64,000 nt of DNA from Fallopia convolvulus (GCA_964016875.1 OZ024724.1:32697786-32761785); one strand, 5' to 3'. Counted from the first letter of the stretch, positions 1-9,648 are shown. Translations and numbers: made by a program. Notes: generated by a model from the sequence alone, not told the origin.

Positions 1-1110
1 GTCGGTTGTTGCTTCAGTGGGGACCCGGTTGAGCTCTTCCTCGACATCCTTGAGCTGGGCCTCCTCCTCGACAGTTCCCATGATGAGAGGAGGAGGGCCC
101 TTGGTCATTTTCCCGATGACGACGGAGAGGGGAAGGTCATCGTCGTCCGAAGTAAGGACGACGACAGTTTTGGATGGAGAAGGAGTGGGGAGTTTTGTGG
201 TGGTGGGGGATGTGGTGGAAGAGGGAAGAGAAGAGGAAAGAGGAGTGGATATTTGTGTAGAAGGGGGAGGAGGAGTGCATTTGGTAACCTGGGGAGTAGA
301 GGTCCCCGAGGCAGGAGTGGGAGAGATAGATGTGTGTTTTGGTGAGGAAGGAGGGGAAGGAGTTTTGTGAGATGGAGGTGGAGTTCCCGTTGTTGTGGGA
401 ACAAAGGGGAGTGGTGGAGGTGGAGTTCCCTTTGTTGTGGGAACAGAAGGAGGTGGTGGAGGAGTTTTTTGTTTCGAGGGAAGAGGTTTGGAAGGTCCCT
501 CACTTATGGGAAGAGGGAGGGAAGAAGAAGTGAGTTGGCTCTGGGATTGGGAGGTCCCAGAGTCCGAGTGGAAGACGAAAGGGGGTTTGGCCATACAAGA
601 ACTTTCCTTGGAGCAGTTCAAGTACTCCTCGAATTTGAAATGGGGCTTCTTCTTGGGCTCCGAAAATTCAGAGACCTCAGTGTGTTTGCATTTTTTGGAT
701 TTGGAGGGATCTTTGGAATGTTTGGATTTTTTGGATTTCGAGGGGTCTTTGGATGAGTGGCGTTTTTTGGATGAATGGTGGTGTTTGGATTTTCTAGGCT
801 TCTCGTTGATGGAGCGACGAGCATCTCCGAAACTGTCAACAATGACAATGCCGGAGGAGGTGTTGGTGGTTGAGGGAGGAGGAAGGGATTTAGAGGAGGT
901 GGCGGAAGAGGAAGTCCGGGCCACGGTTTCGTCGGCCGGAGGAGGGGGTGGCAAGAAAGGGCTTACTTGGTTGTAGAGCCCTTGGATGAGGACGTCCTTC
1001 ATGATTGGGTCTTGCTCTTTCTCAATCTTTTTTAGTAGCGAGACGAAGAGAATTCTGGGATTTGCAAGAACCCAGGCTTTAATCTGGGCGAAGGTGTGTG
1101 GTATGGCCAT
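1..1110 (-). CDS. Env-like or extra 3' ORF of the copia element (partial, runs off the edge)
   Basis: On the minus strand an ATG at 1110-1108 opens a frame that I read to base 1 without a stop: 370 codons, C-terminus outside the window. Residues 1-60 look like a folded, partly hydrophobic segment beginning MAIPHTFAQIKAWVLANPR. Then comes a Pro/Ser/Thr-rich stretch, a basic Lys/Ser/His repeat block around residues 110-140 (KSKKSKHSKDPSKSKKCKH), long Pro-Thr tracts, and an acidic patch near residues 325-335. It lies downstream of pol, the place of the env-like ORF in Sireviruses. I see no clear signal peptide or membrane span, so an envelope role is not supported by sequence; the low complexity suggests a disordered protein. 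Position suggests the class; function is unknown. Confidence 0.6.
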   Translation of the reverse strand, partial: MAIPHTFAQIKAWVLANPRILFVSLLKKIEKEQDPIMKDVLIQGLYNQVSPFLPPPPPADETVARTSSSATSSKSLPPPSTTNTSSGIVIVDSFGDARRSINEKPRKSKHHHSSKKRHSSKDPSKSKKSKHSKDPSKSKKCKHTEVSEFSEPKKKPHFKFEEYLNCSKESSCMAKPPFVFHSDSGTSQSQSQLTSSSLPLPISEGPSKPLPSKQKTPPPPPSVPTTKGTPPPPLPFVPTTTGTPPPSHKTPSPPSSPKHTSISPTPASGTSTPQVTKCTPPPPSTQISTPLSSSLPSSTTSPTTTKLPTPSPSKTVVVLTSDDDDLPLSVVIGKMTKGPPPLIMGTVEEEAQLKDVEEELNRVPTEATTD

Positions 1111-1869
1111 TTTTGGGAGAATTTGGGGAAGAGAGAAGGTTTTGGAGGTTTCTCGAAAAAGAGAGTGAAAGGGATGTGGAGAGGATGAAAGACAGAGGTT
1201 GAAGACGGAATAAGAGCCCAAAAATGGCAAATGAGGGTTTTAAGGAGAGAAGGGGCGAAGGGTAGAAAGGGAAGTGGGAAAACCTCGATAACCGTTGCCC
1301 AATGAACGTGGGGCATCGTTTCAACTTCCGTAGCACGCCTCTTGACACGCGTCACGATCTCTAGGGAAGTCCTTTCAAAATTTGAATACTTGGCCCTTAA
1401 CGCTTCAGAGCTTCTGACACAAAAGTCCGCTTCCCAAGTGATGGTTCTTCTTCGTAGATGAGTCAGCGTTCCCTTGCTAGTATGTATCAGTTCCCATGAT
1501 CTTATCAAGGTTAGGGAGAGTGAAGTGGTTAAGGGAACTTCACACTCATCCTTTTGTGGGGCTAGGGAACTCAAAGGGAACCAGACAATTTACGACTCGA
1601 TAAAGGAGTAAACATTTTGGCTCATGAGAAGCGTTTGTCTGGTCCCTAGCTTAGGGTAGGTTATATGATCAACCGTCATAGTGGCTTGTAAGGTGGGATA
1701 AGGGGAACTCTGGTTGATCATGTAGGGCCGAAAGAAATAAAGTTCCCTTGTACACATTTATCTTTAGACTAGTAATCATGGCATAGCGAAAGCAATAAAT
1801 CCAAGTTCCCTATCATGCATTCTTAGAGAAACTAGTCAGGCATTGAGGGAGAGACAAACAGGGACTTGT
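1111..1869 (-). other. Spacer between pol and the 3' ORF of the copia element
   Basis: No domain is recognised. A minus-strand open frame at 1032-1574 (180 codons) overlaps the start of the next ORF; its first 90 residues are mixed in composition and could be an upstream exon or domain of the extra ORF, but I cannot match it. The stretch holds seven copies of GTTCCC/GGGAAC, the hexamer that marks the whole element. Confidence 0.4.
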
Positions 1870-3630
1870 TTAGTTTAGAGTAATCATCCCTAGAAGCATT
1901 CGAAAACGCTGGTAGGGACCTCTGTCTAAAGCTTTGGTGAGAATGTCCGCAATTTGCTCTTCAGTTCTACAGTGTTCCATCAAGATGTTCCCACTTTCAA
2001 CATTATCACGTAGAAAGTGATGCCTTATATCTATATGCTTAGTCCTAGAATGATGCACATGATTTTTGGAAATGTTTATGGCACTAGTATTATCACAAAG
2101 TATGGGAACTGGGCCAAAAGACATACCGTAATCCTGGAGTTGTGACTTAAGCCATAGAACTTGGGAACAACAAGATGCGGCAGCCACATATTCTGCTTCA
2201 GTTGTGGAGAGTGCCACTGAGTTTTGCTTTTTAGATCCCCATGAAACTAAGCATGACCCTAGGAACTGGGCCATTCCTGATGTGCTCTTTCTATCCACAA
2301 GGTGCCCTGCAAAATCCGCATCTGTGTATGCAATGAGCTCAAGGGAACTGTTCCTTGGATACCAAAGGCACAAGTTATCGTTCCCTTTGAGATACCTGAA
2401 AATCCTCTTCACCTCTTTCAGGTGTGATTCCATAGGGTTAGCTTGAAAACGAGCACAAAGGCATATGGAGAACATGATATCAGGTCTACTAGCTGTTAAG
2501 TAGAGAAGGGACCCAATCATACCTCGATAGTTCCTTTGGTCCACACTTATACCTGTTTTATCCGCATTGAGCCTTGAATTTGGAGAGATGGGGGTGTCGA
2601 TGGGCTTGGAGTGTTCCATCCCATACTTCACGAGCATTTCCTTGATGTATTTCTGTTGATGAATCTTTGTTCCTTCCTTGGTTTGAGATATTTGAAGTCC
2701 CAAGAAGAACGTGAGTTCCCCAATGAGACTCATCTCAAACTCACTGCTCATGAGGTCTTTAAATTTCTCTACAAGAGTTTCGTTAGTTGCTCCAAAAACA
2801 ATGTCATCAACATATACTTGCACAATCAAAATGTCTTTAGACTCTTTCTTTAAAAACAAAGTCTTGTCTATGGAACCTCGAAGGTATCCATGGGACAAGA
2901 GGAATTGAGCAAACCTGTCATACCAAGCTCGGGGAGCTTGTTTGAGTCCGTAGAGGGCCCTCTCCACGAAATAGACATGGTTGGGTAGCTTCTCATCTTC
3001 GAATCCTGGGGGTTGGGCCACATATACTTCTTCCTTGAGATGTCCATTGAGGAAGGTTGTTTTCACATCCATTTGATAAAGCTTGAATCCCTTGTGAGCA
3101 GCATAGGAAATTAAGAGTCGGATGGCCTCGATCCTGGCGACTGGTGCGAAAGTCTCTTCGTAATCGATTCCTTCCTCTTGCATGTAGCCTTGTGCCACCA
3201 GTCTAGCCTTGTTCCTTGCTATAGCTCCAGTGTCATCGAGCTAGTTTCTAAAGACCCATCGAGTTCCTATGATGTTCTTGTTCTTGGGTCTAGGAACTAG
3301 CTTCCTAACTTTGTTCCTCTTGAATTGGTGGAGCTCCTCTTGCATGGCTTGGATCCAATCTGGGTCCTTCAAGGCTTCTTTAATATTTTTGGGTTCCACC
3401 ATTGAAACAAACGCGTTAAAAGCACAAAAATTATTGAGAGAGGAACGAGTTTGTACACCTTTATCATAAGGGGAGATGATGTTCTCAATGGGGTGGTCCT
3501 TCCTTTGTTGAAAGTTTCTTGTATGAGTGGGTTCCCTTGCACTTGTGTCATCTTCAGTAGAGGCTTCCTTTTCATGGGAACACTCATCTTCAGCTTCTTC
3601 ATTGAGTGTTTCTTCAGAGATTCCTGGCAA
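1870..3630 (-). pseudogene. Copia reverse transcriptase and RNase H, interrupted by one stop codon
   Basis: This is the 3' half of pol, copying RNA to DNA and degrading the template. Residues from 3630 downward give the hinge and RT N-terminus (EPKNIKEALKDPDWIQAMQE, then IIGTRWVFRN). A TAG at 3241-3243 follows, where relatives have Lys. The same frame resumes and stays open for 442 codons from 3198 to 1870: KARLVAQGY-type start, PVARIEAIRLL, the catalytic YVDDIVFG box, then RNase H with TDADFAGH, a STTEAEY box and SRTKHIDIRHHFLRD. All RT and RNase H signatures are present, so one stop is the only visible lesion here. The upstream protease/integrase frame is offset by one base. Confidence 0.9.
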
Positions 3631-4417
3631 GTTCCCTCTTTGTTCCCCCTGAACACTTGATTCCGGCAGGGTATTGTCTTGGGGAACAAGAGAGTTGGAG
3701 GTGTCTTGTAGTTCTTCTGAGGAGGGAACCTCGAGGGAGATTGTATCCCAGATCTTTCACCAAATTGACATTGCTGACTTTGTTCCCTCTTTGTTCCCCC
3801 ATGTGAATTAGCTCTAAAGGCCTGGTTGTGCTCACCACCTTTTTGGGTTTGAAGGAGTTCCTAGTCTGTTTCCCTCGAACGCATGCTTCACACATTTGGA
3901 CTCCTTCGAGATTGATTCGTGGAAGACCAATGACCAGATCTTGTAGGTAGACCTTCAGGATTTGATTGACACCTGCATGTCCCAGTCTTCGGTGCCAGAG
4001 TTCCTTATCATCGTGGGAACTCGCAAGACACATCTTCATTGGTGGTTCAAATTTTGTATCTACCACATACACATTGTTGTGCCTTCTTCCTCTTAGAATC
4101 ACTTTGTTGGTCTTTTTGTTGATAACTAGGCATTCTTCTGAGTCGAAGATGACAACGTTGTTCCCTTGATCACACATCTGGGCAACACTTAAGAGATTGT
4201 ATCCCAGATCTTTCACCAAATTGACATTGCTGACTTTGATTGATCTATTTAGCAACACTTCTCCCTTTCCAATTACTTCTCCCTTGTTTTTATTGCCAAA
4301 TGAGACGTGGCCTCCTTCGGCATGAGTGTGGAGTGAGATGAGAATATCTTTGTTTCCGGTCATATGGTTCGAGCATCTACTATCTATGAACCATGCATTG
4401 TTCCCTCTCACTACCAC
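3614..4417 (-). pseudogene. Copia protease and GAG-pre-integrase with the integrase core missing
   Basis: From 4417 the frame gives the copia protease start WFIDSRCSNHMTG. Relatives have DSG at the active site; here the third residue is Arg, encoded AGA. The GAG-pre-integrase domain follows (ELWHRRLGHAG and the MCEACVRGKQ finger). At the point where the catalytic integrase core should begin (after RPLELIHM) the frame instead enters a copied piece of upstream sequence and then the distal hinge, so the D,D-35-E core is absent. The first base pairs of the ORF use GTG in this reading; a TAG lies just upstream, and the gag stop is 14 bases away in another frame. Protease and integrase are both expected to be dead. 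Confidence 0.85.
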
Positions 4418-4430
4418 CTACAATGTAAAG

Positions 4431-6371
4431 TTAGTGTTTTGAGACCCAGGCAAGATGACTCTTGCCAGGTCCCTTGCAAGGGAAAATATTCCCATTCAAA
4501 ACATAGTCAGCGATATTGATATCATGAGTGATTTGAGAGTTGGAGTTCCTTTGGTGATTAGCATGATGTTTTTGTTTGTTTAGGAACTCACGGTTTCTAA
4601 GGGTTTGGGCTCTTTTCTTGGGACATGCTTCCTTGTAGTGCCCATGAGCACCACAGTTCCAGCACGTTTTATAGTATTCTCCTAGGCAGTATTTTGGGTG
4701 TGGTCTCTGGATTCTGTTCCTATCCATGGTTTCCTTATTGTACACCCGTGACCCGTTTCCCTTAGCAATTTGGACACAAAGTCTATGTCCAGTGTTCCCA
4801 ATGTAATAATCTTTCTCACCACCTTTCCCACTTTCTAGGACCCTGATCTTCTCCTCGAGATGAGCATTTTTCTTTTTCTCACATTGGAGTTCTAAGGCCC
4901 TACACTCATGGATTTCATGTTCACTCAGGGGTGACTTCCCGTTCTTTGAGCTCTCAGTTTTGTATCCTATGCCGTGTTTGGTTGGGACAAACTTGATTTG
5001 GGAACTAGAGGCTTCAAGATGTTCGGGAGTCTCACTCAGGTTTTGTAAGAGGGTGTTTTCATCTTTCTCTAGAGTTTTGATTTCATTTTCTAGATCTACG
5101 ATGTGAGACACATGGGACTTGAGTTTTTCGAGAAGGGATATGCAGTTGGGACAGGGTTCAAGACCTACTAATTGAGCATTTATGTGTTCTTGTTTTTCCA
5201 ACTTGTTTTGCAGTTTTATATTATCTTTGACAAGACTTGAAAGAATTTTCAGCAGCTCAGTTTTTTCATAGTTATTCAAAGAAGCAAGAACAGTTTCAGT
5301 GGTTACCTCACTGGGTTGTTCCCCAGTGGTTTCTCCTATGGCCATTCCACACATGTTTGGGAGTGCCCATGACTCGGGATCTTCGTCCTCATCATCGCTC
5401 CAGGTGGCGATGTAGGCCTTTTTCCCTTGCTTCCGACCGTCAGTTCCCTGTGGGCATTCCTTAGCGAAGTGTCCTTTCTTGTTGCACTTGTAACATGTGA
5501 CATCCGAGAGGTCCTTCTCTGCGGGTTTTCTTTGGGAACTCTGTCCTTTTCCCCAGTTCCCACTGTTCCTTTGGAGCTTCCCTTTGTAGAAGTTCCAAAG
5601 AGCCTTTGTTACGAGAACTAGCTCCTCATCCTCTTCTTCTTCGGAGTCTTCGTGTTGTTCCTGAGTTGATTTGAGCATCTTCTCAATTTTGAGTGCGATC
5701 CCTCGATGAGCTCGAGTCTGTTCCTTATCATCGATCTTTCTCTTCTCGTGTCCCACTAGCTTTCCAAACAATTGATGGAGCATGAGTGTTCTATTTTCCG
5801 GATTCTCCTTGAACATTGTTCTCTCGTTTGCCCATTCTCCAGTCAATCCGTTGAAGAGCTGTTGGACCTTCATCTTATGGGTGATTTCTTCTTTGGTGAT
5901 CCCCAAACCTTCCATTTTGGTGCAAAGTCCTTCAAATCGGGACTGGTAGCTATTGACAGACTCTCCCATCTCCATTTGGAAGTTGTAGAACTCCCTTTTT
6001 GCATTCATCTGAAGATCTTCTCGGAGATCTGAGTTCCCAACGTGCATTTGTTGGATGGGCTCCCACATTTCCTTAGTTGTGTCAAGATTTGCTACCCTGT
6101 CACAGTCTTGCACGCACATGGACCTCTTCAGGTATTGTTTGGCCTTGTAGTTGGCTTCCATGCACTTGTATTCGTTGGGTCCCCACTTTGAGAGGTCGTT
6201 GACTATGGCTGGATCAGTTTCAAAGTTCCCTCTCTCGATAACACACCAGGCTTGGTATTCCTGGCCACGCATCCAATCCTTCATGTCGCGTTGCCAGCTT
6301 TCGAATCTTCCTGTAATAAGCCTCGGCGGCTTGCTAGTGTTGTTCCCTACCTGAGTAAGTTCTTGAGCCAT
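4431..6371 (-). CDS. Copia gag (capsid-nucleocapsid) ORF, intact
   Basis: An uninterrupted 646-residue frame begins MAQELTQVGNN 40 bases inside the primer site. Residues 60-180 are the capsid-like UBN2/gag domain (KREFYNFQMEMGESVNSYQ). Zinc knuckles are CYKCNKKGHFAKECP near residue 294 and CWNCGAHGHYKEACP near residue 577. A Glu-rich segment (EDSEEEEDEE) and a likely coiled coil around residues 370-440 lie between them. Gag packages the RNA and forms the virus-like particle. It ends in TAA at 4431-4433; the protease frame starts in another phase. This is the only complete gene left in the copy. Two knuckles and the large size fit Sirevirus gag. Confidence 0.9.
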   Translation of the reverse strand: MAQELTQVGNNTSKPPRLITGRFESWQRDMKDWMRGQEYQAWCVIERGNFETDPAIVNDLSKWGPNEYKCMEANYKAKQYLKRSMCVQDCDRVANLDTTKEMWEPIQQMHVGNSDLREDLQMNAKREFYNFQMEMGESVNSYQSRFEGLCTKMEGLGITKEEITHKMKVQQLFNGLTGEWANERTMFKENPENRTLMLHQLFGKLVGHEKRKIDDKEQTRAHRGIALKIEKMLKSTQEQHEDSEEEEDEELVLVTKALWNFYKGKLQRNSGNWGKGQSSQRKPAEKDLSDVTCYKCNKKGHFAKECPQGTDGRKQGKKAYIATWSDDEDEDPESWALPNMCGMAIGETTGEQPSEVTTETVLASLNNYEKTELLKILSSLVKDNIKLQNKLEKQEHINAQLVGLEPCPNCISLLEKLKSHVSHIVDLENEIKTLEKDENTLLQNLSETPEHLEASSSQIKFVPTKHGIGYKTESSKNGKSPLSEHEIHECRALELQCEKKKNAHLEEKIRVLESGKGGEKDYYIGNTGHRLCVQIAKGNGSRVYNKETMDRNRIQRPHPKYCLGEYYKTCWNCGAHGHYKEACPKKRAQTLRNREFLNKQKHHANHQRNSNSQITHDINIADYVLNGNIFPCKGPGKSHLAWVSKH

Positions 6372-6410
6372 TTGATACCTACGATGCTAACACAAATCTA
6401 GAGCAAACCT

Positions 6411-6422
6411 GCTCTGATACCA
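6411..6422 (-). other. Primer-binding site for initiator tRNA-Met
   Basis: The minus strand reads TGGTATCAGAGC two bases inside the LTR end. This is the common plant copia site complementary to the 3' end of initiator methionyl-tRNA and fixes the LTR boundary and the direction of the element. Confidence 0.92.
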
Positions 6423-6926
6423 ATTGTTGGATCGTAAACCGTTAGCAAAGAGCTTGGGAACAGGCTGTTAAGCTGTTCCCAAGGTAGCGGAAGTAAATTA
6501 AGTGCAAGTATCAAAAGGAGTAAAGAACGTAGTTCCCTTATAGAGGAACCCCACTACAACCAACTAGTTGTATGGGTAAACGTCTACCTCCGCTTGGAGG
6601 ATTTTGAATGACTTACTTATATTGATTGCTTTGTTCCTTAGTTACAACAGCCGGATTCACACTTCTCTGTTCCTACGAGTTCTTCCTAACTCTAGCAACA
6701 CTAGTAAATCCTCTCAACTGAGTTCCTAAGCTCACAACAGCAAAATACAAGTAACTCAAACCTTACACCGACTTCTCAGTTCCCTTGCCTCTGGGAACTT
6801 CGGCTTCACCGTCGTCGAGATCGCACACTCGCCGGTGGGGACTTCTCTTCCTTTTCTTTCTTTTCTCTAGTGTGGGTCTTTGTTAGTTCTGGGAGAAGTA
6901 CTCAGTCTGAGTACTATTCATTTGGC

Positions 6927-6932
6927 TTTATA
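6927..6932 (-). promoter_or_regulatory. LTR TATA box
   Basis: The minus strand reads CTATAAAG here, about 500 bases upstream of the LTR end, within an otherwise mixed-base stretch. It is the best candidate for the promoter that starts the genomic RNA of the copia element. Confidence 0.55.
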
Positions 6933-7160
6933 GTCCAGGTGACCTTGGGCAATCACATCTTTCAATTGTGTCCAAAATGCCCTTTGCTTGATGCCCAAGT
7001 TGTAGTTTCTTCACATGTGACTTTGGTTTGAACTAGGTCAACTTCTTGAATCAATCGGACCGTTGGATCAAGCGTGACAGTCTGATCCTCAGACTGTTCC
7101 TTCGGGCTGTCCAAGACAGAATCCCGCGATCCGCGCTGAACGGTCGTTGTCCTCACATGT

Positions 7161-7362
7161 GAGTTCCCATGTCATGGGAACTGTGGGAACTGTCTTCTTC
7201 AGAGTTCCCTTGATGGAAACTCTTCATCGTTGTAAGCTTGTGTTCTCTTGATCATTCCTGGGAGTTCCCATTGCATGGGAACTTTCCTCTTTAGAGTTCC
7301 CTTGATGGGAATTTCTGCATTGTGAGCTTCTGTGGCTTTTGGTCATTCATGAGAGTTCTTGG
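7161..7362. repeat. Two-copy ~101-bp tandem repeat with GTTCCC palindromes in the LTR
   Basis: Copies start at 7161 and 7262. Each has GAGTTCCC, a palindrome, then AGAGTTCCCTTGATGG, then GTGAGCTTCTGT or a variant, then GATCATTC or GGTCATTC. The palindromes are GTTCCCATGTCATGGGAAC (7163-7181, 9-bp arms) and GTTCCCATTGCATGGGAAC (7264-7282, 8-bp arms). Sirevirus LTRs are known to carry clustered palindromes upstream of the promoter; these lie upstream of the TATA box, so a binding-site role is plausible. Confidence 0.75.
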
Positions 7363-7483
7363 CTGTACCTGCGTTCCTTAGAAATTCTTGAACAAACCAC
7401 ATTAGTTCCTCATGGTGTTTGTCATTATCAAAACTCGGAGAATGGCATCGTTGATCTGTTGTTTAGAAACAGAGGTCCTAACA

Positions 7484-7747
7484 ACGTCTCAACAAGGTAG
7501 AATAAGTCTAGTTGGTTGAACTTTGGTGGGTGTCTTAGTCACCAGGAAACTTGACTTGTCTTGTAACCATTGAAACTTAATACAAAGTATTCTATTGAAA
7601 TTCTCTGATCAGGGGTAGAGGTTTTTCTTTCTATGACTTGTTGGTCGGGCAGAAAGTTTTCCTCTCTAAGTCTTGTTTGTGTTTATTTCCGCTGTCAGGG
7701 AACATTGCTAGTTCCCTGATTTGTTAATAACATAGTACGATCCAACA
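7484..7747 (+). repeat. Truncated LTR of a second, plus-strand copia element
   Basis: The stretch ends in ACGATCCAACA followed by a plus-strand primer site, exactly as the minus LTR does, and shares shorter blocks with it (CTAGTTGGTTG; TTATTTCCGCT against TTACTTCCGCT; GGGAAC...GTTCCC). Only the final 264 bases remain; the rest was displaced when the minus-strand element inserted. It is clearly diverged from the 6425-7483 LTR. Confidence 0.7.
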
Positions 7748-7749
7748 AT

Positions 7750-7761
7750 TGGTATCAGAGC
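7750..7761 (+). other. Primer-binding site of the plus-strand copia relic
   Basis: TGGTATCAGAGC, complementary to initiator Met-tRNA, two bases after the LTR end. It is in the opposite orientation to the site at 6411-6422, so the two elements are head to head. Confidence 0.9.
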
Positions 7762-7800
7762 GGGTTGCTCTAGACTGTGTTCTTAGTGCAGGAATACAGA

Positions 7801-9645
7801 ATGAGTACCATCAACACTCACAACGTCAGGATTGGAAACAACAAGCCTCCATTGCTCATTGCTGAAGAATATGATCACTAGAAAATCTTGTTTGCAACAT
7901 GGATCAAGAGCAATGATTACCAAGCTTAATTGGTCATTGAAGATGGAGGCTACGTTGTTCCAGAGGCTAGGAAATAAGAAACTTGAGTGGGGTCCAACTT
8001 AATTAATAGAAATGGAGAAGAACTTCAAGGCAAAGATGTAACTGAACCATGCCTTAGCTTTTGAAGATCTTCTCAAAGTGGTGAATTGCAAAACAGCCAA
8101 GGATGCATGGGCGGTTATTGAGCATATACATATTGGGAGTACAAACCTGAAGGAGAGTCATCAGAAGGCGGCCAAGGACTTCTTCCACTTTTAGATGAAG
8201 TAAGGAGAGAGACCATTTCTTCATACTAATATAGGTTTGAGGCATTGGTGAACCGCATCTTTCACCTTGGTATCGGGGATTCCTACACTCAATTTGAGAA
8301 AATCTATGCAATTGTTAATGGTCTCGGTCCTAAGTATGTGGTTACCGGAGGTCTGCTTAGAAAAAATCTACTCACTAAAACTTGCACTCTCCATGAAATG
8401 TTTAGAAAATTGACTGACTATGAGCGCTACGAGAACATCACCAGTGGTGCTACAAGTTCCAACAAAGAGATTGCTCTTAAAGTGGAGAAGGCCATAGAGA
8501 ACTTCACTACTGGGAAAGAAGATGATGAGATCAAGAAGGACTTAGACGTTGCTCTCATAACCAAAGAAATGAGGTCGCTCTATAAGAGAGGCAAGAAGCA
8601 AGGCATCCTCAAGGAGAGAGGAAAATATGAGAAAAGAGAAGTCAAGGACGTTACCTGCTTCAACTATAAAAAAAGGTCACTATGCTAAAATTTGTCCCAA
8701 AGGTAAAGAGTCTATGAATGAGAAGAAAAAGGCCTACATCACTGCATGGGATCTTGGCTCGGATAATGAGCCATAATCAAATATCTGCACCATGACTTTG
8801 AAGACAGAAGAGGCCGAACAAGAGGTAACTCCTGAACAATTCCTTGCTGATCTTGATAATGTAAACAATCTGATCTTGTTGCTCTTGTTAAAAGGCTTTT
8901 TGAAGAAAACTTGAAAATGCAAGATGAATTAGAAGTTGTTGATGAGAAATGTCTTAATTTTGAAGAAAAATTATCAGAGTCAACTGTTACTAACGTTGTT
9001 CCTTGTAATGCATGTAATAGTTTAAAATATGAGGTCAAAATTCTCAGTGAAACCAATAATTAAATTAGGTCTAATTCGCTTGATCTTAAACTCAAAAAGG
9101 AAGAAACCAAAAAAGATCTTGACAAAAGAACTCAAGTTGGTTCAACCCAGCTATGTTTGGTGTTTGGCTATGCAAAAGATAAATCTAAATATCCTCCAAA
9201 TTACCGTAGCTTAGAAGAAAAGATGTAGTGAACTTCAATCTGCTAAAGATAAAGTAATTCATCTAGACGGTTCGAAAGTGGGATAAGTAGGAACCTGGAG
9301 TGGCACACTAGTAAAACTGCTCATAAGATGTTTCTAATACAGTCTCAAGGAAACCAACATAAAGTTCCTTCCAAGGAACGTGCTAAGGAATGAACTCTCC
9401 AAAAACCCCATCCTAAACACTATCTTGGTGAATACTATATGGTGTGCTTTCATTATAGTAAAGGAGATTATGTTCAGAAAGACTATGGAGTTAGGATAGA
9501 AACGTATAACAAAAGGATTCAAAAGCAAAACCCAAGGAATAACCAGAAAGAGTGGTTTGGTAAGAAAAATCAAGGGTATGACATATCTCATCAAAATAAG
9601 AGAAAACAGGAAAATTCCTTGGGAAATGCATTTTATAGTCTTTGA
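7801..9645 (+). pseudogene. Decayed copia gag (plus strand)
   Basis: An ATG at 7801 begins MSTINTHNVRIGNNKPPLL, followed by many stops. An open stretch at 8245-8688 covers the mid-capsid (KIYAIVNGLGPKYVV, SNKEIALKVEKAIENF) and enters the first zinc knuckle, where one Cys is Tyr (CFNYKK) and a poly-A run shifts the frame before GHYAKICPK. The C-terminal knuckle region near 9410-9490 (HYLGEYYMVCFHY) matches HPKYCLGEYYKTCWNC of the minus element but its knuckle is destroyed. It is a relative of the minus-strand gag. No pol follows; the element ends near 9645. Confidence 0.8.
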
Positions 9646-9648
9646 TAT

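Larger units (their letters stand above)
1..7483 (-). mobile_element. Sirevirus-like Ty1/copia retrotransposon, left-truncated by the window edge
   Basis: Reading on the minus strand from 7483 the order is 5' LTR, Met-tRNA primer site, large gag, protease plus GAG-pre-integrase, RT, RNase H, then an extra proline-rich ORF leaving the window. Integrase-side domains before RT identify Ty1/copia. A gag of about 646 residues with two zinc knuckles, a roughly 1-kb LTR and an extra 3' ORF are traits of the plant Sirevirus lineage. The 3' LTR must lie beyond base 1, so LTR divergence and the target duplication cannot be scored. pol is broken by a stop, a frame change and an internal rearrangement, so this copy is not autonomous. 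Its 5' LTR lies inside a related LTR on the other strand (7484-7747). Confidence 0.9.
6425..7483 (-). repeat. 5' LTR of the minus-strand copia element
   Basis: On the minus strand the LTR runs TGTTAGGACC ... ACGATCCAACA, giving TG...CA ends with imperfect terminal inverted bases. The inner end abuts the primer site; the outer end is placed at the TGTTAGG sequence where similarity to the neighbouring LTR fragment begins. Length is about 1,059 bp, usual for Sireviruses. It contains a TATA box, paired palindromes and a roughly 101-bp tandem duplication. The outer boundary is inferred because the partner LTR is outside the window. Confidence 0.8.

Noticed and set aside
1160..1870. 3' LTR of the left copia element
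   Set aside because: I compared it with 6425-7483; they share only the over-used hexamer, not aligned sequence, and no TG...CA ends or purine tract are seen.
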